NCBI GenBank assembly: GCA_012064385.1
Contig: QRDG01000232.1
Span: 124,001 to 188,000 of the forward strand
DNA length: 64,000 nucleotides
Direction: 5' to 3'
Origin: Puccinellia tenuiflora
Lineage: Eukaryota > Streptophyta > Magnoliopsida > Poales > Poaceae
Position numbers and translations under genes: made by a program
Notes under the pieces: model-generated
What the model saw: the letters and a program-made list of their open reading frames with translations, nothing else
Told to the model about the DNA's origin: nothing
Database searches by the model: none
Part shown: positions 45,655 through 56,459 of the stretch, in pieces
How the letters are laid out: every line of letters starts with the position of its first letter
Position numbering within the stretch: position 1 is the first letter of the stretch

Positions 45655-45750
45655 TGTAAGCTGGCCACCCCAGCATGCTGTAAACCCGCTGACTCTCATG
45701 CTTTATTAATTTAAAGCTGGGCAGTAAATGCCTTTTATCTAAAAAAAATC
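45655..45750 (+). mobile_element. Retroposon tail fragment with A-run
   Basis: GCTGGCCACC...TTAAAGCTGGGCAGTAAATGCC followed by TTTTATCTAAAAAAAA resembles the tail of Triticeae retroposons. Block B aligns on both sides without it. No target duplication was resolved. Confidence 0.45.
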
Positions 45751-45849
45751 TAGGATTTTTTTTAAATGGGTACAGCCATCTTTGCACTCAGTTTTATGGT
45801 AAATAATTTATTTGTTTGTTAAATTAGCTAACTAATTGGTACTCCGTCT

Positions 45850-47219
45850 TTGCATCGGTTGATGCACAAGCCATATTTTTTTCAAGGTTTAGAAGAGTAA
45901 AATAAAAATATTACACACATGCGACGTCAATCTTATTCTCAAGGCGTCCGCAGAACCGGTTGTAGAACACCCGAGTGATAATTTTCAAAAAATTATGCGC
46001 TTCCGCATGCTGCAAAGCACCACATATAGATTATGTGTATAGTTTCAAAGATAACTGCAAGAAATTATTTACTTTTTCCTTCTTCAAAACAATGTCATTA
46101 CACCAAGATTTCAACTTTTGGATGCTCAAATTTCAACTAACACAGAGCATAAAGGTACAATTTGTGTATTATTGTAGACACAAAATATTAGGAGTATTTA
46201 CAAAAATCTTAATTAAAAGGTGACATAGATTACAAAATAAAAAGAAACTTGCATTTCTATCAATCACACTACTTCGATGCCATCCTGTCCCATGTGTTTT
46301 TGTCTGTCCAATGTGTGGTTTTTTTTTTGGCTTGATGGGACGATGTCGTGGTTGAGCGTACAAGTAATTTTGTATTCCAGCGTACAAGCAATAAAGGTCA
46401 CATTGTCACAAGAACATCACACAAACCAGTTAGGAGTCAGTATGGGGCGGTTGGAGCGAAAAAGGCAATTGTAGCCGGGCTACACGTAGCCCTTTATTTT
46501 AAAATTCTGAAAACAGTATTTTTAAGTTTAGAAAATTTCTAAAAATAAATATGGATGTAGCCAATACCATAAGCTACAATTGAGCCAAAATTCAACCCGA
46601 AATTTTTGCTGCGTAGAAGAGAAAAATTCCGACAAGATTTGGAGGTGCGCTGTTCACATACCCATATCTACAATTTTGTTATTTTTATGTAGCGTAGAAT
46701 ATGATTTCTTCCGGTCGGTTTTGGATTAAAACCAATTGGAATATGATACTATATTTCCTGTGGCTTGAAGAATAAACTCTAATATTCAGTTTTGTACTAG
46801 TGGTCGGTGGTAAGGGCATTCAAAAAGACATCAGTATTATGGAAATATGCAGGGAAGTATAGAGATGCGAACTGAGTTGATAGCTTGAATATTATTATTT
46901 TGAAGCGATGGCAGAAGATTTGCCATTTTTTGATTAAATAAGAGGGAAAAGAGTTTGCTTGTTTTTAGGAGTTACAAACCCGGGCCATTGCCGGCACACA
47001 CTAGATAGCTTGAAGTCGCTTGAGCATTTGACCCCAGCCCCCCCAGGCAGCATTTAATGAAAATTTTCCGTGTGTGTTGCATCCCATCTTATCCATGTCC
47101 AAATCACTGTTTTTTCCAAGTCAAAAGTACAGTTGATCGCAGTGAACAGTGTTACGTACTCGTACTAATTCTGTTATTAAAATTTTTGCGTAACATGCGT
47201 GCATTTACCTTTTCGATCC
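45850..47219. other. No recognised gene
   Basis: AT-rich DNA between block C and the Harbinger-like element. Short frames exist but none resembles a known protein. A GTAGCCGGGCTACACGTAGCC palindrome-like string occurs near 46470 and may be the edge of a MITE. Confidence 0.45.
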
Positions 47220-47494
47220 TTAGAGCAACTCCAGCCGTTGGCCCCCCCAGGTATCCGGCGAATGATTTTTAGCCCGTTCGCCGGCGCCCCCAAGCCTTGG
47301 GGAGGCCTCGGTTCCCACTCGCCCCCCCAGCTTTCGGCCCCCCAAGACTCTTTTTTTGAATCGACATGTTCCCGCTACATATCGGCGATCGCAAGTTCGG
47401 TGATCCAGCCACAATTCGGCGGTCAAGTTTGCATAGTTTTAGACAAAAAAACATAATTCGGCGATCAAAAGCGGCCAAATCGACGACGTCGACC

Positions 47495-49492
47495 TCAAAT
47501 CGCCGGCTCGTCGTCCTCCACTTGCACCACGACGGAGAAGTCGGTCGATGGCGCAGCGATCTGCGGCGACGATGCCGGCTCGTCGTCCTCCACTTGCACC
47601 ACGTAGGAGGGAGCGGTCGATGGTGCAGCGATCGGCGGCGACGATGTAGGGGTAGTACTGGTGCTCGGCGTCGTTTTCGTGGTGGAGCCTTCCGTTGTCG
47701 GAGTCGGGGTCATCGTCGGGAGTGGAGTCGGGGTCGGGGTCGGTGGTGGAGTCGGGGTCGGGATCGGCGCGGGTATCTCGTTCAGGATGAGGTCGCGCTG
47801 GCTCATGTACCACGCCTTGACCTTGGCGTCCATGATCGTCGCCGGGTCGGCGCTCATTAGGAACGCCAGATCGGTGTTCCTCTTTTTGGCCGCGACGTTG
47901 GTTTTCAGGAGGTCGATCTTCACGTCTTGTTTCTCCATCATCTGCAACCACCTCGCGTCGAACTTCTCGTCCCTCTTGACGGCGTGGGTCTTGGCGTCGG
48001 CAATGCACTTCTCGATCGACGTGTGCAGCCTTTCTGTCGCCGGTGTGCTCGCCCTCGCCGCCTTCGCCTTCTTGTTCCCTTCTGGACGTCCATCCGAGGC
48101 TCCCGACCCCGGTTCGTCGGGGTTGAAAGGTTCTTTCCCCTTGCCGAGGTTCAGACGAACCTCGGCCCACTTCTCGCACTTCTCGATCCTGGAGAAGACA
48201 TGGAGGAATTTGAACTCGGCGCCTTTGCTGTCCTGCCGGTACATCTCGAACATCCGGACCATCTGCCGGCGCGCAACAAAAGGAAAATGTCAGCCGAAGA
48301 AGAAACAAACAGACTATGGGCGACCGAGTCGGGGTTTTTACCTGGCCATGACCTCCGGGCGAGCCATGACCTCCTCGACGATTCCGTGCCATTTGCTGCA
48401 GGCCGCCTGGACGACCGCCCAGTGGTTCGCCATCGCTTTCTCGCCGCGCGCCATGTAAAATCCTTTGAACTCGGGGTCGCAAAGCTTGTGCTCGTCGAAC
48501 GATCTCTTCACCCTCGCCCAATAGTTCTCCGAGTTCTGATTTGCGCCCGTGATTGGGTCAATGCTCACCGTCTTCCACGCTTCGGCGAGACACTCGTCTT
48601 CCTTGGCGGACCATTTGATGCGAGGCTCGGCTTTGTCGGCCGCCTTCTTCTTCTTCTTCTTCTTCTTCTTCTTCTCCGCGGCGACGGGTTGTTCTTCATC
48701 CTCCTCGTACTCGCCGTATTCTTCCTCCTCCCCGGCGAACTCATCCCCGGCAAAGTCTTCCACGGCAAAGTCGGCCTCTTCTTCTCCCGGGGGGAATGAC
48801 GCCGCCGCCGCCGAGCCAGACGCGATGATGTCGTCCATGCATGCGTCCTGTGACTCCTGCCATTCGGGCATTTGGCCGAGCACGCTGCGGGTACTATCGA
48901 ACTCGGCCGGAGGGTGGAACAGAGGACCACGGTATGGCATGGCCGGCGAGCCCCCGGTGCCGGCGCTGAGTGTGGAAGGGCCGCGGAACGCTATGTTGGG
49001 GTTGAATCCGCCGTGCGGGTCGCCGTCTCCGTACTCCAGCGTGTCCCCCCTCCAGTGGGGTGTTGCTAGCGACGCCGGCGAGAAGGCGGTGGGCGACGGC
49101 GACGACGAGAAGACCGACGGTGACGGTGACGCCACGCTTGCTTGGCTTCCTCCTTGGCTTCCTTGGGTTCCCCAAGCGCCGGGCGGCAAATAGAGGCCGG
49201 GCGGCGCATACAGTGGGGACGGCGCAGGAAAGCACGGTTTCCCGGCCGCCGCCGCCGCCGCCTCTCGTCGTGTCTCCTTGGCCTACTCCGCCTCCTTGGC
49301 CTTGTTTCTCGCGCCCCTTGCCTTGCGGTCGGCAGTGAGCGTCTTCCTTCGCTCGACTTCGTTCGCCCACTCGGTGTTGCTCAAGCCGTCCGGCCGCCCC
49401 CTCCCCCTCCCCCTACCCCTCCCGCCCCCCGCCATCTTCGCCGGTGGTTCTTCGCCGGCGGCTCGTGGGTTGTTGAATTTCTTGGACGCCAT
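47495..49492 (-). pseudogene. Harbinger ORF1-like Myb/SANT-NAM-associated protein, with a stop
   Basis: The start at 49492 (MASKKFNNPRAAGEE) leads through a Gly/Arg-rich stretch to an in-frame TAG at 49283-49285. The same frame continues to 48342 through a Pro/Ser-rich part, an acidic segment, a poly-Lys run and a SANT/Myb-like domain (IKWSAKEDECLAEAWKTVS...NYWARVKRSFDEH). An intron at 48263-48341 (GTAAAA...GGCAG) separates it from exon 2 (48262-47495), which holds the NAM-associated C-terminal domain (MVRMFEMYRQDSKGAEFKFLHVF) and a Pro/Thr-rich tail. Splicing at these canonical sites would shift exon 2 out of frame, so either another donor is used or there is a second lesion. In Ping-like elements ORF1 helps the transposase bind DNA. 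Confidence 0.8.
47502..47645. repeat. 72-bp tandem repeat in the ORF1 tail (2 copies)
   Basis: Two units beginning GCCGGCTCGTCGTCCTCC start at 47502 and 47574. They encode duplicated 24-residue segments ending VVQVEDDEPA at the protein's C-terminus. Confidence 0.85.
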
Positions 49493-49883
49493 ATGGGAGG
49501 CGATTGCCGCGGGAAACGGCGGGAGCTACGGTATATGGAGATGGAAAATGGAGGGAAAGCGAAACAAAAATGGCGGGAATCGTGTTGTCTCGCCGACAGG
49601 GCTGGCCCGCGCGGCGTTTCCCTTGCGCCGGCGCCCCCAGGCCGAACCCAGCGCGCTGGGTTCGGCCTGAGTACGCCGGATAACTTTTGGGCCAAATCCG
49701 GCGAAAAACGAGACCCTGGGGGCGCGACTGGGAGAAAAATCGCCCGCCGGCGTCCAAAAAACGGTCCTGGGGGGCTCTTGAGGGAGCGGCTGAAGTTGCT
49801 CTTAGGCTCAGGGGTCTCCCCATTCTCAAGGGTATTTAGCTCCACGTAGCGATGCCGGCGAACAATGTAGTCGACGGTCAACC

Positions 49884-51003
49884 GTCCAACGCACGTACGT
49901 GGTGGTTTTCGCAAGCTCGGGCGTTGAATAATAAACTCAGACGATTAGCTTGATCTGATTCGGAAACGATTAAACTAAACTCGAGCTGATGACTGTGTGG
50001 ACTGGTTAAAGAAAGCCGGCCGGCCGGACATGTGAAGCACGGAACAGATAACGTCACGAGTCAATAACCGTATTGCCGTGAGACGTGAAATTTATCAGCT
50101 TGCACGAGGACGAAGAAGTACATGACCATGACAGACCGATATTGTTGATTTCCTCAACTAGCTGGTGCCGGCCGGAATGTCACTGACCAGCAAAACGATG
50201 AATTGAGCTCGAGTAGGGCATCTCCTGAATTCTGAGTATAGGTGGGTCTTAAGAAATTTCTACTAAGACCAGAACTTAGGGCTATGGTCACCATGATTAT
50301 TATGATATAATACTTTACACTATTACACTGACACATACAATAAAATAAAATATGTTATTTCTGTATGCAGCCGCACATGTAGTTATTGAGTATGTGCTGA
50401 CAAACGGGCCCCATTTTAAGGTCTAAACAAGGTCTTAAACATTGTAGAAAACATTACACTATAGCTGATATGATGCGTCCCAGCTTAAATCTGAACAAGG
50501 TCTTGAAGATAGAAGATGCTCATAGTAGGACTTAAGACGGAAAACGTACGTCAGATGACATGGTATAATGACCGTGGGGTCCTACTCGTTAAGTCCATTC
50601 TCGACTCAAGAATTTTCATAGAAACTTTGTAAGATTCTAGTTATTGTAATAGTTTCCTATAATAAAGTGCTCTTTGGATCATATGATTGGGAGGTTGAAA
50701 ATTTGCTGTGAATTTTCTCTACACTAATAATCATTTAATAGGAAAAACCCCTCTAACCATCCTGCAGCTTCCTTATCATGTTGACGCTGTAAAGTTGCGA
50801 TGAAGAATGTAACAGGAAGTTAACGTGGTTTTTCCATGTGCTGCTACGAACCGTCCCTACAACACAACAAACTCCAGGTCAAGAAACGACGCTGGACTGC
50901 TTACTGCACCATCAAGCTATATCCTTGATGCACTCCTGGAAATCCAGAGCTACATAGGACTAGCCTGGAGAACTTTCTTGGGCCTCGCCCACCCTGATAT
51001 GTG
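49884..51003. repeat. Duplicated non-coding segment D1
   Basis: It is collinear with 54233-56459: GTCCAACGCACGTACGTGG start, GGAACAGATAACGTCA, GATTTCCTCAACTAG, GTGCTCTTTGGATCA and a final 135-bp part from CTCCAGGTCAAGAAACGACG to ACCCTGATATG. No family or reading frame was recognised. A probable MITE occupies about 50216-50523 in this copy only. Confidence 0.85.
50216..50523. mobile_element. Probable MITE within D1
   Basis: GGGCATCTCCTGA at the left and AGAAGATGCTC at the right are inverted, and D2 lacks the intervening segment. AGGTCTTAA-type strings recur inside. Exact ends and target duplication are unresolved. Confidence 0.4.
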
Positions 51004-51146
51004 TTAGCTAGCTAGCTAGCTTGTTCCTTCCTTTGTGTTTCCTTCTGTTGGCTACATATTACTTTTCTTCCCTGGAATCGAAAGATAAGAAACAGTAGTT
51101 TCACATTTCCACCTCTCAAAATAGAAAAAAAGTACTCCCTCCATCA

Positions 51147-51418
51147 GACTAGTCATAGTGGGAGTAATTTCACTAGTAATATAAATGTCATGTAGTCAAA
51201 AACGATGAAGTGTCAAGTAATTAATAAAGAAAGAGAGAGGTGGTAACATAGTATGTTACTAACATCACATGTCTAAACACATTATAAGTCTACAACCTAT
51301 TAAATATGTCTTTGCATGACACCACATATATGTTACTACCCACTATGAAGGTATTAATATAACCTAGGTTTATACTATGTATATTACCACCTTATGTTAC
51401 TCCCCACTACGAATAGCC
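51147..51418. mobile_element. MITE with TCA target duplication
   Basis: The ends GACTAGTCATAGTGGGAGTAA and, inverted, GGCTATTCGTAGTGGGGAGTAA form a terminal inverted repeat of about 21 bp. TCA flanks the element at 51144-51146 and 51419-51421. The 3-bp duplication and size fit a Tourist-like MITE, though TCA is not the usual TWA target. Confidence 0.8.
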
Positions 51419-51421
51419 TCA

Positions 51422-52243
51422 CGGTTTACTCGGCGTGCATGAGAAATCTCTAGAACCTAGATAATCACCGATTGGTTGTCAAATCGTTTACCCACGACGT
51501 CTTATTACTGGCTAAATTATTGCTACTTACTCCTTCGGATCATTAACCGAGCGCATGCATTGGTAGGTTAGCATGCATGCATTGGTAGAGACCAATCTCG
51601 TTCCCACTTGCATGCGGAATTCACCCCGCGTACACGCTACGGAAGTGGAAACTGCAGGCCTAATTGATTGCAAAACGCTCTAATTAGATAGGTAATTATT
51701 GCCATCGCGCCTAGACTTCCGCTGGTTGTGAAACTGCATGAAAATGTAATGACGCCATGTAGTATTCTTAATAACACTATTTGATATATAGGTTTCACAT
51801 GGGCACGACATGTCTATATTTTTTTACCCAAGGTTGTTGGTAGTGCACATATAAAGATGCGTGCTCGTGAGTATACCCATACCTTAACCATTTACTATCT
51901 GACATGTGGGTCTATGAAGCTCCCAACGGTACGTAAGTCCCTATCATACACCAACCCGTACGTAATAGGACAACACGTCAGCCCGGTCCGATAGCACAAG
52001 GGTGTCCCAACTACTTCCCGCGTGCAATGTACTCTTATACTACGTTTATTATGTCGAGACCAAAATCGTCAAATGTGTTATCGGTTAATGTGAATATGTG
52101 AACAATTATCGGTCTACCTAATGGGTAAGGGTATCCACGAGATAGAGTGTGGATAAGTTGTATACCCACGGGTGAGTGTATGAGTAGAATTATATACACA
52201 TGAGCTAAAGGGTATGGTTATGGTATTACTCTACCCGTACCAT
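51422..52243. other. No gene; possible DNA element at about 51830-52240
   Basis: From about 51880 to 52240 strings such as TATACCCAT and GGGTATGG / TACCCGTACC recur in both orientations near the ends, suggesting an old non-coding DNA transposon. No terminus or duplication could be fixed. Confidence 0.35.
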
Positions 52244-52257
52244 ATCAAACTCATTTC

Positions 52258-53621
52258 CGAACATCTACGCTGGTGACAAAATTCTGAATCGTGAAAAAGC
52301 CTCCCGTGTCGCTCCCTAGGGCGGCACCGGGGGCCAAACCCTACCGCCGCCAGAAACCACCTCCAGGCCACCGCGCCGCCGCTGCCGGCGGCCTCTTGCT
52401 GCGGTGGCGGCGCCCCATCTGCCAAGGCGGCTTGGGGAAGGAAGGCCCCGACGACGAGAGGTGGGCGCTAGGGCGTCTGCAACCTGTCTTCGGAGCGCGT
52501 GAGGCCGGGGCGGCGTCCCCGTACCGTGCAGGGCGTGGCCATGCTGCTGGTCGGCGTCTGAGGGCCTCCAGCGGAGCGGCGACGTGGAGGCGGCGGCGCG
52601 CGACCGTTGTGGCCGTTTTCGGTCTACACGGATGCGAATTGGATCCTAGGCCTTGATCTGGGCTTCTATCCCAATCAGTGCTTGAGGGCTCCAGCAGAGT
52701 GTACTGCGGGAATTCCTGGGTACGGCTTTGGCCACGCCGGCGAAGATCTGCAGCGACACGCTGGGTTGCCCTCTTCTCGTCTGCCGTTTCTGCACGGAGA
52801 TGACTTGCGGCATGGGGGCCTGCGAGTCTTGCGAATAAAGGTGGCGGTCCTAGTGTTCTTCTCGCATCAAGGCTTCAATCCGTTGGATGTCTATCCCCAT
52901 CGATCTGGCTGGACGGTCGTGTTTCGGAAAGCTCCGCCGGCGAACTCCATTGGGCGACTCATGCCTGGAGATTGCTGGATCGGATAGTATTCGATCGTGC
53001 GCACCCATGTTTTTTCTCTGACCGTTTGGTTTCAGAGGGAGCGCTTCGAAGCTCTGCTGGCTGTTAATATCATGGAGCACGCTTTCCCGTTCCATGGTGC
53101 TGGCGGAGAATGACGTGGAAGGCGAGATCTGAGGACTGGCAATGTTGGTTCGAATCTTTCTAGCGATGAGGAATTGGCTTGGTGTTTCATGACTTGGAGC
53201 AGCGGCATGTAAGTGGGGCGACAACATACGTGAAGTCCAAAGTCCTACCTTTCAGGGTGAAAATCCAAGGTCTGGACTTAATTGGTTGTGCCTGACAGTG
53301 GTCTTGTTGGAGACATTGTTTTGAGAGTGAGGACTATCTTCAGGGTGAAAACCCAAGGTCTGGCCTTAATTGAAACTGTGCCTGGCACTGTTCTTCTTGA
53401 AGACGTTGCTTTTGAAGAATTAGACTTCAGGTGTTGGTTTGGTGGTGGTTGTGCGGCTGCCGCAAGGACTGTAACTCCGTAGTGGGACTTTTTTTTTATT
53501 TCTTCTTTTTTTTGTCTTTCGGCTGTGTGCATCCGTAATGGGTCTGGTTATTGCGTTGTTGCAGAGTCTGGATGTAATTTGTATCTCCGCGATATTAATA
53601 TACACTCTTTATCTAAAAAAA
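52258..53621 (+). mobile_element. Non-coding retroposon with A-run and about 14-bp TSD
   Basis: The element ends GATATTAATATACACTC followed by a short A-run, a tail also found inverted at 41493-41633. ATCAAACTCATTTC at 52244-52257 and ATCGAACTCATTTC at 53622-53635 are a 14-bp target duplication with one mismatch. The GC-rich 5' part and CCAAACCCTACCGCCGCC leader resemble the retroposon at 36927-38240. No reverse transcriptase is encoded. Confidence 0.75.
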
Positions 53622-53635
53622 ATCGAACTCATTTC

Positions 53636-54232
53636 TACACATATGATGATCCCTTCCTGCTCCCCTAATGCCCAAAAGATCCATAGCTTTAGCAGCGTCC
53701 AGGTTTTTGTAATTTTGAGGAGCTATTGCTAGCTTAACTTGGTTTTAATGGATTTCTGGTTGTAACCTGAACACTATAGGCCGGGTGTGAGCTATCTTAT
53801 ATTGTATCAGGTTAAAGCTAACTTCTAAGTTAAGCAAGAGTTTTTAATCGAAAAAACGTAACTTCGGTGAGATACACGCTTTAGCGCCTGTACCAGATCT
53901 GCATGCAAGTTCCATTGCTGCAATAGGAGTATAGACCGGGATAACAATATGCATTTCTCTATGTAAGAAGGAAAAATAGTTCGAGACTGCTAAATTTCTT
54001 ATGTTTTAAACCCTATGTTTTACACATGCATTCCTATCAAATTTCTAAGTTTTTCCTATTTTTGTAGTTTAACAATCGTACGAATCAAAGAGGCTCTGAC
54101 TCGGGTTTGCTCGTTTGACAGTGCGAGATGAGAACAGTGTAGCGGGGAATTTCTTCTCTGACATTTTCTTGAGTGCGTGGTGTGTTTGACAATGCACTTG
54201 TCTTTGCTTATGTTGCTTCGGCGACCGGTAGG
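53636..54232. other. No recognised gene
   Basis: AT-rich DNA between the retroposon and segment D2, with no reading frame or element end that I can support. Confidence 0.5.
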
Positions 54233-54361
54233 GTCCAACGCACGTACGTGGTGGTTTTCGCAGAGCTCAGGCGTTGAATAGTAAACTCGGACGATTAGCT
54301 AACTATCTGATTTCGAAACGATTAAACTAAGCTCGAGCTGATGACTGTGTGAACTGGTTAA

Positions 54362-54812
54362 GAGTGAATTCCATTTTTTACCCCGTATTTGTGTATTTGT
54401 GAAACTTATTACCCCATTTAGTAAGATAAAATCATAAATACACCATATATGAATATTTAAATATGATTTTACCCCATTTTGACATTCTGCATGATTCGTT
54501 AAAATATGCTGGAATGTTAGGTCTATGTGGTACGTCAAAATATGTAAAGATCATAGTTAAAACAAAAAATATGCAAAGATCGGAATGTGTCATCGATAAT
54601 AATATCCGGCCTTCTCATCACTATATGTTCAGTTTCATATTGTTGTTTTGCCATTTTAGAGTCTCAATCATCAACTCACACCTTTACCGATGAACATGTA
54701 TCCGAAAAAGAGACTCCAAAGGTTCTAAAATGGGTAATCTAGACGATCTTATATTAGATGGGTAATTGGTGTCACAAATGCGTAACTAGACGGTAAAATA
54801 TGGAATTCACTC
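54362..54812. mobile_element. Mutator-like MITE inserted in D2
   Basis: GAGTGAATTCCATTTTTTACC at the left and, inverted, GAGTGAATTCCATATTTTACC at the right are near-perfect terminal repeats. The 9-bp duplication is ACTGGTTAA (54353-54361) and ACTGGTTGA (54813-54821), with one mismatch. D1 keeps the single uninterrupted site ACTGGTTAA at 50001-50009. Confidence 0.9.
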
Positions 54813-55900
54813 ACTGGTTGATAGCCGGCCGGGCGGACATGTCAAGCACGGAACAGATAACGTCAGGAGTCCATAATCGTATTGCCGAGAGACGTGAAAT
54901 TTGTCAGCTTGCAGGTGGACGAAGAAGTCCATGAGAGAGAGAGAGACCGATATTATTGTTGATTTCCTCAACTAGATGATGCCGGCCGGAATCTGACTGA
55001 TAAAGAAAACGATGAATTGAGCTCGATGACTTGAAGTATATGGCCCGCAGGATCCTAATCAGAAAGTCCATTCTCGACCCCAGAATTTTCGTAGATTACT
55101 TTGCAGGATTCTAGTTCATTGAGAAGTTCCCTACAATGTAGTGCTCTTTGGATCAAATGATCGGGAAGCTGAAATATTGCTACTAATTTTCTCTACACTA
55201 ATCATTTCAGAATTTCATTTACTTCAATTATATGTAAAATTTCAGGTACAATACTCCGTTATGACATACATATAAGTCGATCGTGTTTGACTTTTTCTGC
55301 TCTTTAACAAACAAATTTACTATGTATTCAATTTATGCCTACCAAAATAGTAAAATCACATGTGCCACAAAATTATTTTGTAAGAAAAATATAATGATAT
55401 TATTTTAAATGTCAAATCGCCATATCAAATTCTTGTGTTTCTTTCTCCATTTCCGCACTTTCTAATTCCTGAGATATCGTTGTGGTGACTCTATCTACAT
55501 ATCAAATCATTATTTCTTTAATCTAAAACCATGTCCTATACCACAAATTTTGCTTGGCCAATAATAAATTTCTCAAGAAAACTGGTGAGATACAAGTTTG
55601 CATAAATAGTTTTTTGCAAATATAATTTGAGAAATGCTCGCAATTTAAGTTTAGAATCTAGAATCCTCACATTAATCAACACATAAGTTGAATGGTCTAA
55701 TTATATTGGTCAGGCAAAGGCAGATTAATTATAAAGGTACGGGTTAGTTTTTTTTTTTTTGATAAATAGAGTTTTTTATTAAGGCGTGGATTATTTCTTG
55801 AAAATGATTAAGGTGCATACTCACAGTTCTCATAAAACCACAACCACCACCCCCAACCCCCTCCACCGTCATGTTTTTGTACGAACATCTCGTAGTTAGA

Positions 55901-56014
55901 AAGTTGTCAAAGGTGAGAATGAATTTGAAGATAAATGTTACGTGTTGATGGTCTTTGAAGTTGTCAAAGGCGAGAATGAATTTGAAGATAAATGTTACGT
56001 GTTGATGGTCTTTG
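55901..56014. repeat. 57-bp tandem duplication
   Basis: Two adjacent 57-bp units starting AAGTTGTCAAAGG differ by one or two bases. They are in the part of D2 that has no counterpart in D1. Confidence 0.85.
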
Positions 56015-56459
56015 AGCACATAAGTTTGTCGTAATTTGTTTCTCATTTTTCTTATAATTTAATTATGCATTTTTGTGACCGCTACAAAAGGTTTTGACAT
56101 CGTCTTTTTCAGGCAGGCCGGTGTATTTTGTATTGCATCGCGATATATTGTCCATCTAGACAACATTTGTTTGCCACACGACGATTATCCGTTAAATTGA
56201 GACATAATTCTGTGGCAATCGACTCTCCCTGCACCTTCCTGGTCATTTTGCCGCTGTGAAGCTGCGAGGAAGAATGTACGTGCCAGGGAGTTAACGTGGT
56301 TCGTCCGTGTTCAAGATTCAACAGACTCCAGGTCAAGAAACGACGCTGCACTGCCTACTACACCATCAAGCTATATCCTTTGATGCACTCCTGGAAATCC
56401 ACAGCTAGAGTGTGACTAGCTGGAGAACTTTCTTGGGCCTCGCCGACCCTGATATGAGT

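Larger units (their letters stand above)
40175..45850 (+). repeat. Duplicated block C carrying ERF gene C
   Basis: It starts at GATGCATGGGCGCGCGGTG, matching 31605 in block B, and runs collinearly through the GCGGTCTACGGA segment, LINE tail, promoter, ERF gene and 3' flank (GCTAAATAATTC). It has its own insertions at about 40.6, 41.4-41.9, 42.0-42.3 and 45.0 kb, and lacks those at 33.6, 35.0 and 36.9 kb. Confidence 0.85.
47223..49801 (-). mobile_element. PIF/Harbinger-like element carrying ORF1 only
   Basis: The termini GAGCAACTCCAGCCG and, inverted, GAGCAACTTCAGCCG match at 14 of 15 bases, with TTA target duplications at 47220-47222 and 49802-49804, as in PIF/Harbinger elements. Subterminal GC-rich GGCGCCCCC / TCCGGCG strings occur at both ends. 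The only gene is a Myb/SANT and NAM-associated protein, the ORF1 type of this superfamily. There is no DDE transposase, so the element is non-autonomous. Confidence 0.9.
54233..56459. repeat. Duplicated non-coding segment D2
   Basis: This is the second copy of D1, in the same orientation 4.35 kb downstream, lengthened by a 451-bp MITE and by about 1 kb between TTCTCTACACTAATCATTT (near 55205) and CCCTGCACC (near 56225). The 3'-most 135 bp is about 90% identical to D1. Confidence 0.85.

Noticed and set aside
48549..49193. Plus-strand frame opposite the Harbinger ORF1
   Set aside because: It is the complement of a codon-biased GC-rich coding strand with homopolymer translation (poly-Phe opposite poly-Lys); a shadow frame.
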